The translations under genes were made by a program, and so were the position numbers. A stretch of 64,000 bases of DNA, from NCBI RefSeq assembly GCF_000741175.1, contig NZ_JGYS01000028.1, positions 20,070-84,069 of the forward strand, read 5' to 3'. This document shows, piece by piece, positions 16,427 to 24,319 of the stretch; within the stretch, counting starts at the first letter, position 1, and each line of letters opens with the position of its first letter. The notes under the pieces were generated by a model, which saw only the letters and a program-made list of their open reading frames with translations, was not told the origin of the DNA and did no database searches. Source of the DNA: Bifidobacterium callitrichos DSM 23973. GTDB taxonomy: Bacteria > Actinomycetota > Actinomycetes > Actinomycetales > Bifidobacteriaceae.

Positions 16427-16433
16427 TAGCCAC

Positions 16434-16694
16434 ATGACCAACAAACAGTCCATGGCGGACAGATGGATCGGGGCAACGGTGTCCCGGTTGTTGAAGGAAG
16501 ACGGCTACAAGTACTCGGACATGGCACGCCGCATGCGCATGCCGTACAGCACGTTCAGCGCGAAGCGGCACGGGCGATCCCCGTTCTCGTTCCCCGAGAT
16601 CTACGCGATCTGCCTGATCACCGGACGCGACCCGGCGGAATTCGTCCCACCCAAGTCGCATCTGCGTCTTCTGCCCAAGCACCCCGGCAAATAA
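16434..16694 (+). CDS. Small HTH protein, Cro-like first early gene
   Basis: An 86-residue protein (MTNKQSMADRWIGATVSRLL). The ATG at 16434 is supported by the promoter just before it; ATG 16452 is an alternative. Residues about 16-65 look like an XRE-type HTH ('EDGYKYSDMARRMRMPYSTF' then 'FSFPEIYAICLITGRDPAEF'). As the first gene of the early operon, divergent from the repressor, it is the natural Cro counterpart or an early activator. Confidence 0.75.
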   Translation: MTNKQSMADRWIGATVSRLLKEDGYKYSDMARRMRMPYSTFSAKRHGRSPFSFPEIYAICLITGRDPAEFVPPKSHLRLLPKHPGK

Positions 16695-16717
16695 GCCACC
16701 AAGGAAAGGAAGAAGGA

Positions 16718-17083
16718 ATGAAGGACGATCCGATTCTCGGAGAAGAGACCATCAAAAGGAAGCGAGCCGCGATCAGCCGGTTCCTGCCGTTGCTCAATGC
16801 CGCTTCGGGCGACTGCCGACCGTATGTGGTGGAAGTCACCGCACGCCGTATCGGCGGGAAACCGCGTTCGTTCGGCTCGATCACGCTTGCCCCCGGCATG
16901 GGATCCATCAAGGGGAACATCCGCGCGCACGAGCTGGAGGTCGGCTTCGTCGGCATGGCACTCAGCCTGTACGGCGATGTACTCGTGACCACCGGTGCCA
17001 GGCTACTGAATGTCTCCGGCAACCAGTCCGCATGCTCTTACACAGTGCAGGAGCATGACAAGAGCACTCCTGTGAGCTTCTAG
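16718..17083 (+). CDS. Early phage protein of unknown function
   Basis: A 121-residue protein (MKDDPILGEETIKRKRAAIS onward) with AAGGAAAGGAAGAAGG before the ATG. It has a short N-terminal helical part followed by a beta-rich region ('DCRPYVVEVTARRIGGKPRS', 'ELEVGFVGMALSLYGDVLVT'). No family is recognised. It lies between two HTH genes in the early operon and ends eight bases before the next gene. Confidence 0.7.
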   Translation: MKDDPILGEETIKRKRAAISRFLPLLNAASGDCRPYVVEVTARRIGGKPRSFGSITLAPGMGSIKGNIRAHELEVGFVGMALSLYGDVLVTTGARLLNVSGNQSACSYTVQEHDKSTPVSF

Positions 17084-17091
17084 GTGAAAAC

Positions 17092-17349
17092 ATGCAGGCG
17101 CAAACAGAAGACCCCGAACTGTTCCACTCATTGAGGGACACGCTCAAGCCCATGAACACCACCAAAGATGTGGCCGGCATCGGCATAGCTGAAGGCACAT
17201 TGGCCTACTGGCGATCAACGGGTATCGGCCCCAAGTTCGTCAAGGTCGGCCGCACCGTCCTCTACCCGAGAGAGACACTGATCGCCTATTTCCGAGATCA
17301 CGTCTATCAATCCACCAGCGAGGTGACCAACTCATGCCCAGAAGTCTGA
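17092..17349 (+). CDS. Excisionase-like HTH protein
   Basis: An 85-residue protein. Residues 24-70 ('TTKDVAGIGIAEGTLAYWRS' then 'GIGPKFVKVGRTVLYPRETL') match the winged HTH_17/excisionase pattern with the 'GpkfvkvGr.vlY' wing. A shorter start at ATG 17152 would keep the whole domain. Such small MerR-like proteins act as recombination directionality factors or as early regulators in actinophages. It overlaps the next gene by 16 bases. Confidence 0.75.
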   Translation: MQAQTEDPELFHSLRDTLKPMNTTKDVAGIGIAEGTLAYWRSTGIGPKFVKVGRTVLYPRETLIAYFRDHVYQSTSEVTNSCPEV

Positions 17350-17741
17350 AGACGGCTCGGCGTGCGGGAGCGGCGATGGAGTCGCGGACGGTGGACTACC
17401 TGCGTTGGGCGCTGGATGACGATCGGATCGAACGCCGGCATCTTAACGGGGCCAAGGATCGCGGAGACATCGCAGGCGTACGCTTCCTTGACCACCGGGT
17501 GGTCGTGGAATGCAAGAACACTGCCCAGATGAACGTCTCCCAACACCTGCGGGAAGCGGAGATCGAGCGGGGCAATGACGACGCGCTGATCGGCGTGGTC
17601 GTCCAGAAGCGTCCCGGCATCGGCATCGACTCCCGAGACGGTCAGGCCAGACAGCTCGTACTTATGACCCTGGAATCGTTCGCGCTCATGCTTAATGACG
17701 GGCTCCCGCTCGGCCCAGACGCGGAGGCGGCGACATGCTGA
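17334..17741 (+). CDS. PD-(D/E)XK family nuclease, resolvase-like
   Basis: A 135-residue protein. The core reads 'GAKDRGDIAGVRFLDHRVVVECKN', that is D-[GDI]-x(n)-ECK, the catalytic pattern of small PD-(D/E)XK nucleases including Holliday-junction resolvases. An N-terminal helix (AGAAMESRTVDYLRWAL) supplies the expected upstream Glu. It would process recombination or replication intermediates. It overlaps the genes on both sides, so it is part of a tightly packed early operon. Confidence 0.75.
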   Translation: MPRSLKTARRAGAAMESRTVDYLRWALDDDRIERRHLNGAKDRGDIAGVRFLDHRVVVECKNTAQMNVSQHLREAEIERGNDDALIGVVVQKRPGIGIDSRDGQARQLVLMTLESFALMLNDGLPLGPDAEAATC

Positions 17742-17899
17742 TCCGCAGATACCTGCCGCGATGCCGCACATGCGGCGTGCTCTCCAAGCCGGCGAGCGCG
17801 GACGCCGCCTATGAGACGGGACGCCGGCACGGCAAGGACAAGCCCGGCCACACGGTCGGGGTGATTCCCATCAAAGTCGAGGAAAGGAAACGACCATGA
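17735..17899 (+). CDS. Small early protein with a CxxC motif
   Basis: A 54-residue ORF (MLIRRYLPRCRTCGVLSKPA onward), too short for routine calling. It overlaps the preceding gene by seven bases and the next gene by an ATGA. It carries one CRTC zinc-knuckle-like pair and a basic C-terminus (VEERKRP). The tight overlaps on both sides support it being real. Its function is unknown. Confidence 0.6.
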   Translation: MLIRRYLPRCRTCGVLSKPASADAAYETGRRHGKDKPGHTVGVIPIKVEERKRP

Positions 17900-18267
17900 A
17901 CGATAACGCGACGACCGCCGGCAACCCTGACGGCGAGGCGAAGTGGGAGACGTTGCAGGCTCAGGCCGCGCGCATCGCGTCCCTTCAGGTGGACATCAAG
18001 CGCGCGCAGGACGAAATCGACCGGCTCAAGGCGCAGATCCTTGAGAACTGGCCCGTCGGCTCGTACGAGGCTGGCGATCTGAAGGTGCAGGTCAAGGCCG
18101 GAAGCCAGCGGCTGGACGCGAAACGGTTCGCGCAGACCTACCCGGCGGCCAACAACCCGAAGCTGTACAAGGTCGCGCCGGACGTGTCGGCCGCCCGCCG
18201 CGCATTGGGCGAAGACGCGCTCGCCGACCTGATGCGCCGCGACAAGGCTTCGGTGGTGGTCAAATGA
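17896..18267 (+). CDS. Gp157-like coiled-coil phage protein
   Basis: A 123-residue protein with GAGGAAAGGAAACG before the ATG. A coiled coil (residues about 15-50, 'IASLQVDIKRAQDEIDRLKA') is followed by a beta segment ('VGSYEAGDLKVQVKAGSQRL') and a helical end. This layout resembles the siphovirus Gp157 group found next to recombination genes. It directly precedes and overlaps the RecB/Cas4-like nuclease, so a role as its partner is plausible. Confidence 0.55.
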   Translation: MNDNATTAGNPDGEAKWETLQAQAARIASLQVDIKRAQDEIDRLKAQILENWPVGSYEAGDLKVQVKAGSQRLDAKRFAQTYPAANNPKLYKVAPDVSAARRALGEDALADLMRRDKASVVVK

Positions 18268-19244
18268 GCGCCGCCGACGTGATGGCAGTGCTCGCCACCG
18301 CCACCGATACGAGTCCGGCAGTAACGATGCCGCTAACGTCGGCTATTGAACCGCAGGCCTCGCCGTATGAGGAGCTTCGCGTGGAACCGACACTGTGGCC
18401 GCAGATCCGGGAGATCATCGAGTCGAGCATCGCGAACGCGCCACGCAAACGGCAGAAGGCCATCGGTCCCAGCGAGCTGGGAACAGACTGTCTGCATTGC
18501 CTAGCCGCGAAGCTGGTTGGATGGCCGAAACGCAAGGGCGTGGCATGGCTACCGTTCGTCGGCACATGCGTGCACGAGCATTTCGAGCGCATGTTCTCCG
18601 ACCTGAACCCGCAGGGCTTCGACGATAACGTGAGGAACCGCCCGTACGAGACGGAGATGCGGGTCACGGTCGGCTCGCTCCACGGCATCACGGACGGCTA
18701 CGAGGTCAAAGGATCCATCGACCTGTACGACCGGAGATCGGCCAGCACGGTGGACTGGAAGATCGTGGGCGCGACCACCCTCAAGGACGTGAAGGCACAC
18801 GGCCCCTCCCAGACCTACATGGTGCAGGCCAGCCTCTACGGCATCGGATTGAGGAACGCGGGCGAACAGGTGGAACGCAACTGCATCTTCTTCCTGCCGC
18901 GCAACGGCATCAGCCTCAACGACGCCCTGCCCGTGGAGATGCGCTTCGACGAGCGGCCCGGCCTGTGGGCGCTGGCACGCGCCCAGCTTCTGGTCACGTT
19001 CCTGGACTTGATCGAACAGACGGACGGACCCGACATGCGCGACGCATGGATCCGGCTCCTGCCGGCATCGGCCACGCACTGCTTCGACTGCGGCTCATGG
19101 CCAGACGATCAGAACCGTACGATCCCCGAACTGCGCAAGCCCGACACCGTGCAGGTGCCCGACACATGGCAACGGCTCATCCCGCTGCTGCAACCCACTT
19201 ACCAACCCAACCAGCAATCCACCAGTCAACAGTCAACCAAATAA
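18264..19244 (+). CDS. RecB/Cas4-like PD-(D/E)XK exonuclease with cysteine cluster
   Basis: A 326-residue protein. Motifs are 'GTCVHEHFERMF' (motif I His), 'KGSIDLYDRRSASTVDWKIV' (the catalytic D...DWK) and 'QASLYGIGL' (QxxxY). CLHC near residue 74 and CFDC near residue 275 flank the nuclease core, which suggests an AddB/Cas4-type 4Fe-4S cluster. It likely resects double-stranded ends for recombination or replication. It overlaps the Gp157-like gene by four bases. The C-terminus is a Gln/Ser/Thr-rich tail. Confidence 0.8.
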   Translation: MSAADVMAVLATATDTSPAVTMPLTSAIEPQASPYEELRVEPTLWPQIREIIESSIANAPRKRQKAIGPSELGTDCLHCLAAKLVGWPKRKGVAWLPFVGTCVHEHFERMFSDLNPQGFDDNVRNRPYETEMRVTVGSLHGITDGYEVKGSIDLYDRRSASTVDWKIVGATTLKDVKAHGPSQTYMVQASLYGIGLRNAGEQVERNCIFFLPRNGISLNDALPVEMRFDERPGLWALARAQLLVTFLDLIEQTDGPDMRDAWIRLLPASATHCFDCGSWPDDQNRTIPELRKPDTVQVPDTWQRLIPLLQPTYQPNQQSTSQQSTK

Positions 19245-19261
19245 CACCAAGGAGCAGCACC

Positions 19262-20038
19262 ATGTTCGCACAACCCAACCAGACCAACGCCAACACCCCG
19301 CAGACAGTCACCCTGCCCACGCTCGCGCAGGTCATGGCCGGCGGCACCCCGTCGTTCTTCCAACGTGAGGATCCCATCGGCACATCCGTGACCGGCACCG
19401 TCGAAAGCATCGAGGCGCAACAGCAAAGGGACATGGACACGCAGGAACCGAAATGGTTCGACAACGGCCAGCCCATGATGCAGGTCGTCATCCACGTCGC
19501 CACCAACCTGCGCGACAACACCATCCCCGGCGACGACGGCGTGCGCGCCGTCTACGTCAAAGGCAAGAACCTCGGCACGCTTCGTCAGGCATCACGCATC
19601 GTCGGCCGCGACTTCCCGCACGTCGGCGACGGGTTCACCGCCACCTACACCGCCAACGGCGAAGCCAAAAAGCGCGGCTGGAACCCGCCCAAACTCTACA
19701 GCTACGAGATCGTACCCAACCAGACACAGGTCGCCCAAGCCATGAACGCCACGCCCCAGCAGACCGCTACACCGGCAACTCATCCGGCGCAACGACCGGT
19801 AGTGCAACAGCCTACGTTCCAGCAGCCGCAGGCCTCCCCGACGGGAGTTTATCCCCAAAACGGTTACGTACAACCAAACATTCAACCGCAACTGAACGTA
19901 CAGCAAATTCAGGCGTTGGCGGCCGCCGGCAACACAGCCGAGCAGATCGCCGGCATGCTGAACATCCCAGTCGCTCAGATCGCACAGGTACTTCAGCAAT
20001 ACGTTCCTGTCGAGTCCGGCGACGATCCCGAGTTCTAG
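19262..20038 (+). CDS. Probable single-stranded DNA-binding-like phage protein
   Basis: A 258-residue protein with AAGGAGCA before the ATG. Residues about 40-150 are beta-rich ('GTSVTGTVESIEAQQQRDMD', 'PMMQVVIHVATNLRD', 'VYVKGKNLGTLRQASR', 'VGDGFTATYTANGEAKKRGW'), fitting an OB-type fold. A long Gln/Pro/Thr-rich linker follows, then a C-terminal helical pair ('QIQALAAAGNTAEQIAGMLN') and an acidic end (VESGDDPEF), as in SSB proteins that recruit partners by an acidic tail. It lies between an exonuclease and the helicase-primase. The fold is inferred. Confidence 0.65.
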   Translation: MFAQPNQTNANTPQTVTLPTLAQVMAGGTPSFFQREDPIGTSVTGTVESIEAQQQRDMDTQEPKWFDNGQPMMQVVIHVATNLRDNTIPGDDGVRAVYVKGKNLGTLRQASRIVGRDFPHVGDGFTATYTANGEAKKRGWNPPKLYSYEIVPNQTQVAQAMNATPQQTATPATHPAQRPVVQQPTFQQPQASPTGVYPQNGYVQPNIQPQLNVQQIQALAAAGNTAEQIAGMLNIPVAQIAQVLQQYVPVESGDDPEF

Positions 20039-20131
20039 TCCGGATAGCCCGGACGGTATCCACGCCGGCACCGTTGTGCGAGACGACGGCGGGCACCACG
20101 AAGCATGCGAACCAACAAAGGATGAGAAGAC

Positions 20132-22504
20132 ATGGACGAGTTGACCAAGATCATGGCGGATCCGGTGGAGGTGCCATACCGCCACCAGTGCTCGGTCGTG
20201 CCCAACGGACCGGACAATGTGCAACAGGTGCTTGTAGGCATGCGCCTTGCCGATCCCACATTCGGATACGGCCATGCGTTCTATGACCGTCTGGGTAGGA
20301 GCGTGTGCGTTCCTAGGACAACGAACAATGCAAAGTTCTTCGACGACGGTTATGCGAAGGCGCTGTGGGACTACCGCATCGGCAGCATGCTGATCGGTGA
20401 GGATAACGAGACCCTGTACGTACGCGACGTGGATGAAAGCGGCGAGAACAGGCTACTCAGCTCATGGCACTCCATCGCGGACATCGAAGAGGAATACCAC
20501 ATCACTGGTCAGAAGAACGTGTATCTGGCCTGGAATCTTCAGATGAAGGTCGAGTGCCGCAAGCTTCCTCGCCGCATATTGCGTGGAGTGAAGTTCTCGA
20601 ACGTCGCCTTTTACCGTGTGGATGGGCACGTACGACGCATCGAATCCGACGACCCACTGTTTGCTAACTCATATGAGGTGACGCTGGACGCACCATATGA
20701 CGACGAACTGGTGGCGCAGGCGGGGCGACTGCTTCGCTTCGTGACGGAGGATGACCACAGCGCCGAGAATCTGGGACGCCTGTTCGCGGCTCCACTGTTG
20801 CAACCGTATCTTCATCTGTTTTGGGTGATCTACGGCGGAGGCGGCAACGGTAAAGGCATTTTGCTCGGCTCTCTGCGCAAGTCGTTCCCCCGTCTGGCCA
20901 CCCCGGTAAATGCTACGGCATTACTGAGCAGAGGCGGGGGCAACCCGTTCTCCAACGAGCAGGAGACCCTGAAGCTCATTGGACGCCTCTGGGTATTTGA
21001 CGAGGATGCCGACACCATCAGCGTGGAACAGACCACGTTGCTCAAGAAGATCAGCACGGGCGACATGCTGGTCGGCCGGCGTATACGTGAGAACGGTATC
21101 AGCTTCCGCAACCGGGCGACACTGGCAATAGCCTCCAACAACCCGGTAATCCTCCAATCCACCGAAGCATTGAATCGCCGTCGAGTGTTCGTGCGGATGC
21201 GTGACGGGCGGAAAGAGAAGGAGTTTAAAGAGCTTCTGTCGTTCCGTGACCGCTATGGCGCGATACCGTTCCTCATGGCCTCATGCAGGTTGTGGGAAGT
21301 CAGAGGCGACAAGCCTTGGAACGATGTTTCCATTGGTTCGGCGGAGAGCCTTGACGATGCACAGCAGTGGATCGTCGATCAGATCGTCTCCAACGGCTAT
21401 GCGGTCAGTCAGGACAACCCTTATAAGGAATCCCGTTCAGGCCATATGAACACCGTCTCAAAGCTAGGGCTGCTGTCCAAATGCAAGAAGATCGATGGCA
21501 AGGTCGTTCGCGTACTCGTAGTCAAGGATGAACGCACGTTCGCCCCATTCCGCAAGGAAAGCGCCGCAAGTATTCAAGATGCGCTCGCAGAAGCCGAATC
21601 GACGCCAGTACCCGCTCTTCCCTCGCCACGCGAGGATAACCCGGTTCCCACGCCGGACGATTACGGATTCCCCGTCACGTTCGGCACGGTCAGCGAAGGT
21701 AAGAAGTCGTTTGATTGGGCAAAGAACAGGACTTTACCCGTCGGGCGACGTCCTCCTTCCAGCGCTTCGGCTTATGCAGTAGTTCCGGCTGCAGGCATGG
21801 CAATCATCGACTTGGACGTGGCTAAGGATCCGCTTACCGGTGAGGTATTGAAGGATGCGCCGACCGGGTGGGATGTGTTCAACCGGGAAATCGGAGTATA
21901 TGGCTCTCCTGATTTCCCGAAGACCTATCTGGTCGGCACGCCTACCGGACGGGCGAATGGTATAGCCTCGGCACACGCCTACTACCTGATTCCCGATTCA
22001 CTGCGTGGATTGCTGAAGAACTCCGTGCACGAAGACGGCGTACCTGTTGACATCCGATGCGAAGGCAAGGGGTATGTTGTCGGCGCAGGAAGCCATATCG
22101 GCAATGGCAATTATCTGCTACTTGACGTACCGGATGGCAATCCGCCCGTCATGTCACCAAGGATGGTTTCCTGGCTGGAATCGCACAACTACACGACCGG
22201 CATTGCGCCACAACAGGTGGCGAGCGCCCGTTCGCAAAGGATCCCGTCACTTAGCGAGGTCATGGAACGTCCGATATCGATCGGCAAGCCAGCCAACGGC
22301 CGGCCTGACATGACACCTATTGCGGAGGGGTCTCGGAACAACGACCTTCACGCTTGGGCCTACGGACGACTGAGTAATCATCCGGAGAACAGGACTGCTA
22401 TCGAGCATGACCTGTACGAGCGCGGCCGAGCAAGCGGTCTGACGGATGGAGAGCTGTCAACCATCTGGAAATCAATCATCCGGGCCACAGGAGGTGCGAC
22501 ATGA
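20132..22504 (+). CDS. Replicative helicase-primase with helicase first, prim-pol second
   Basis: A 790-residue protein. Residues about 195-400 are an SF3/D5-type helicase: Walker A 'GGGGNGKG' (235-242), Walker B 'LWVFDEDAD' (D290, E291), sensor 'ASNNPV' and Arg pair near 349-350. Residues about 515-690 look like a bifunctional primase-polymerase: 'AIIDLDV' (D560, D562), 'GIASAHAYYLI' (H615) and 'DIRCEGKGYVVGAGS' (D640). Residues 732-785 form a PriCT-like helical end. The common order in phages and plasmids is prim-pol before helicase, so this is a permuted arrangement. It should open the origin, unwind and prime phage DNA. Confidence 0.82.
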   Translation: MDELTKIMADPVEVPYRHQCSVVPNGPDNVQQVLVGMRLADPTFGYGHAFYDRLGRSVCVPRTTNNAKFFDDGYAKALWDYRIGSMLIGEDNETLYVRDVDESGENRLLSSWHSIADIEEEYHITGQKNVYLAWNLQMKVECRKLPRRILRGVKFSNVAFYRVDGHVRRIESDDPLFANSYEVTLDAPYDDELVAQAGRLLRFVTEDDHSAENLGRLFAAPLLQPYLHLFWVIYGGGGNGKGILLGSLRKSFPRLATPVNATALLSRGGGNPFSNEQETLKLIGRLWVFDEDADTISVEQTTLLKKISTGDMLVGRRIRENGISFRNRATLAIASNNPVILQSTEALNRRRVFVRMRDGRKEKEFKELLSFRDRYGAIPFLMASCRLWEVRGDKPWNDVSIGSAESLDDAQQWIVDQIVSNGYAVSQDNPYKESRSGHMNTVSKLGLLSKCKKIDGKVVRVLVVKDERTFAPFRKESAASIQDALAEAESTPVPALPSPREDNPVPTPDDYGFPVTFGTVSEGKKSFDWAKNRTLPVGRRPPSSASAYAVVPAAGMAIIDLDVAKDPLTGEVLKDAPTGWDVFNREIGVYGSPDFPKTYLVGTPTGRANGIASAHAYYLIPDSLRGLLKNSVHEDGVPVDIRCEGKGYVVGAGSHIGNGNYLLLDVPDGNPPVMSPRMVSWLESHNYTTGIAPQQVASARSQRIPSLSEVMERPISIGKPANGRPDMTPIAEGSRNNDLHAWAYGRLSNHPENRTAIEHDLYERGRASGLTDGELSTIWKSIIRATGGAT

Positions 22505-22944
22505 GTCAAAGGAAACCACCATGGCTGAGGATCCTGTGCCCTGCCACATGCAATACCGCTCATCTGGTGCCACGCAGATGCGGAAGGTGCCGTGAATGGA
22601 CGGCAGTCTACACGGGAGGCAACGTCGAAGAAGTCTACGATCCGGGCATCCTGATGTCCGGGCGGGACGTAACCACCGCATTGTTGCTCGAACGACGTCT
22701 GACTCGCATCGTCCTGATCGGCAACAGCGGATTGTTTCACCTTCAGGACGTATGCGGAGCGAGAGGAATCCAAACCGACGGATGGTATCTCGCAGAACAT
22801 GTTTGCCACACAACACCGGTGAGCAATAAGCCGTTCCGACTGCCGCGCCGCCCAAGGGAACGGCCATGGGGCGCCGACATCGCATTCACAGAAGAGGAAA
22901 CCAAAGAATTTGAGCGGATATGGAGGAATCCATCATGGGCATGA
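22501..22944 (+). CDS. Cysteine-rich early phage protein, function unknown
   Basis: A 147-residue protein whose ATG overlaps the helicase-primase stop (ATGA). Cysteines occur as LCPATC, RRCGRC and single C residues near EHVC, suggesting a zinc-binding N-terminal half. An 'LLLERRLTRIVLIGNSGLFH' segment follows. The C-terminus is charged and ends GADIAFTEEETKEFERIWRN. No family is recognised; its coupling to the replication gene suggests an accessory replication or transcription role. Confidence 0.65.
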   Translation: MSQRKPPWLRILCPATCNTAHLVPRRCGRCREWTAVYTGGNVEEVYDPGILMSGRDVTTALLLERRLTRIVLIGNSGLFHLQDVCGARGIQTDGWYLAEHVCHTTPVSNKPFRLPRRPRERPWGADIAFTEEETKEFERIWRNPSWA

Positions 22945-23354
22945 CCAAGGGCAAGCCCCGACTGCAACGGCACTCACCGCCAAAGCTGAAGCGTAAGACG
23001 CACAGACTGGCACGACTTGTTCCCGCAGTGCTACGTGCCACGCAATACCCCAGCAATATGGCGGGCTTCGGCACCGCCGCAGGCTACTACCGCGTGTGCT
23101 CATGCGGATACGAGACCAGAAACAAAGAGATCTTCGCCCATCACCTGGAGGTTGAACGACTTATGTCCGACGTGTTGTCATTCCTAGACGGCCCCAATCC
23201 GAGCAACGCAATGAAGCATCGCCTGACCGCCACAGCCAAGCACGGAAAGATCCTGATCTGCTCATGCGGCCGTGACTACCGCTCGCTGATAGCGATGCAG
23301 GAGCATATTCGCTACATGAATGAAAGGCCCGACGATGAACGCTTCATCGGCTGA
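22941..23354 (+). CDS. Early phage protein with two Cys/His finger-like motifs
   Basis: A 137-residue protein from ATG 22941 (overlapping the previous stop); ATG 22935 and 22920 are alternatives. The N-terminus is strongly basic (MTKGKPRLQRHSPPKLKRKT). Two related motifs are visible, 'VCSCGYETRNKEIFAHHLEV' and 'ICSCGRDYRSLIAMQEHIRY', each with CxC-G-Y/R followed by His about 12-15 residues later. This resembles a small zinc finger used twice. It may bind nucleic acid. The next gene carries the same motif once. Confidence 0.65.
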   Translation: MTKGKPRLQRHSPPKLKRKTHRLARLVPAVLRATQYPSNMAGFGTAAGYYRVCSCGYETRNKEIFAHHLEVERLMSDVLSFLDGPNPSNAMKHRLTATAKHGKILICSCGRDYRSLIAMQEHIRYMNERPDDERFIG

Positions 23355-23487
23355 ACATCTGACAATCACCGAATACTCGGCCCGAGGCTTCCATTACTAC
23401 TGTTCGTGTGGATACGAGACCAATTCGGTGGAACGATTGCGAGCGCATGCCTCAGATCCGCACGACGTCATGCGAGAGAAGGAATGA
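23335..23487 (+). CDS. 50-residue single Cys/His finger-like protein
   Basis: A short ORF (MNASSAEHLTITEYSARGF onward) overlapping the previous gene by 20 bases and the following region by an ATGA. It has the motif 'YYCSCGYETNSVERLRAH' with further His residues (DPHDV), clearly the same module as the two copies in the preceding gene. The shared CSCGYET core supports it as a real gene derived by duplication. Its function is unknown. Confidence 0.65.
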   Translation: MNASSAEHLTITEYSARGFHYYCSCGYETNSVERLRAHASDPHDVMREKE

Positions 23488-23492
23488 TCGTT

Positions 23493-24254
23493 ATGAGAGG
23501 ACACTGTTCGCGGCTTGATGGCAACCGTGCCGTTGAAGCTCACCACCTCTGCGCTGAATGCGAAAAGCTTATGGTGACAACGGTTCGAGACATTGGCAAC
23601 GGGTATACGGCGTTGTTGCTCGTTGCGACGAAGCAAGCCTCCGTTCACATGGAAGGCGGTGTCCGTGCACAGGCATCCGAATCCTCTTTGCCGATCAGAA
23701 CCGGCGCATGGGAATTGTGCTGCGAAGCTGAGCGACAGATGCGATTAGCGGCCATGGCCGTGGGGTGGAAACATGCCTCGGACGAAAAGACAACCGTACC
23801 GGCAATGTGTCATGCAGTGCTCGAACGCATCGAACGACTGTTCCATAGCGCAGATGCCGGCGCATGGCTCGCTGAATTCTCCGACGTCAACAACCGGATG
23901 CTCGCCATGCTGGAGCCGCCAGAACCGCAAGTGGCGTTCGGCGTATGCCCGGAGTGCGGCGGCGTGGTATGGGGCGAGCCTGATGCCGACTACGGCGATT
24001 GCGTGCAATGCGAAGCCCACGTCCACCGACGTATGGTGGCCGACCGACTACTCGCCAAGCTATCCGTCTCCACGATGGAGGGCACTCCGACCGAACTGAG
24101 TAATGAATGCGCCAGAGCGGGAATACGGATTCCGGCAAGCACTATCCGCTCATGGATCCAACGGGGTCACATTCATCCAAATGAGGATGGACGTATACCT
24201 CTCAGCGCAATCATTCCTCTGCTCAAACAGCGTGCCAAATATGGATTGAAATAA
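23493..24254 (+). CDS. Last early phage gene: zinc-ribbon and HTH protein
   Basis: A 253-residue protein from the ATG at 23493, nine bases after GAAGGA; ATG 23484 overlaps the previous stop and is an alternative. The N-terminal part has CSRLD and CAEC plus a helical region. Residues about 175-205 hold a zinc ribbon 'CPECGGVVWGEPDADYGDCV' continuing to a second CxxC. The C-terminus is a MerR/HTH-like segment ('IPASTIRSWIQRGHIHPNED', 'RIPLSAIIPLLKQR'). The pattern is common in actinophage regulators of unknown role. It ends inside a perfect 25-bp tandem repeat next to the tRNA gene. Confidence 0.75.
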   Translation: MRGHCSRLDGNRAVEAHHLCAECEKLMVTTVRDIGNGYTALLLVATKQASVHMEGGVRAQASESSLPIRTGAWELCCEAERQMRLAAMAVGWKHASDEKTTVPAMCHAVLERIERLFHSADAGAWLAEFSDVNNRMLAMLEPPEPQVAFGVCPECGGVVWGEPDADYGDCVQCEAHVHRRMVADRLLAKLSVSTMEGTPTELSNECARAGIRIPASTIRSWIQRGHIHPNEDGRIPLSAIIPLLKQRAKYGLK

Positions 24255-24290
24255 GAAAGAGCCCGATGGATTGAAATAAGAAAGAGCCCG
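24241..24290 (+). repeat. Perfect 25-bp tandem duplication at the prophage edge
   Basis: Positions 24241-24265 and 24266-24290 are identical. The first copy contains the last codons and stop of the preceding gene; the second runs into the tRNA terminator hairpin. It may mark the attachment or strand-exchange region or be a simple slippage event. Confidence 0.9.
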
Positions 24291-24312
24291 CCTCCCAAAT
24301 TGGGAAGCGGGC
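24286..24312 (-). terminator. Terminator of tRNA-Arg
   Basis: GCCCGC-TCCCAA pairs with TTGGGA-GCGGGC. On the minus strand the stem is followed by TCTTTCTTATTT, a good U-rich tail, seven bases after the tRNA 3' end. It can also stop rightward phage transcripts. Confidence 0.8.
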
Positions 24313-24319
24313 TTACTTG

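Larger units (their letters stand above)
16345..16430. promoter_or_regulatory. Candidate operator region between repressor and early genes
   Basis: GCTAACGCAATT at 16364-16375 and AATAGCATTAGC at 16419-16430 are imperfect inverted copies (10 of 12 match). A related TATAGCAT occurs at 16347-16354. The copies overlap the -35 of the leftward promoter and both -10 boxes, as repressor operators would. Confidence 0.5.
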
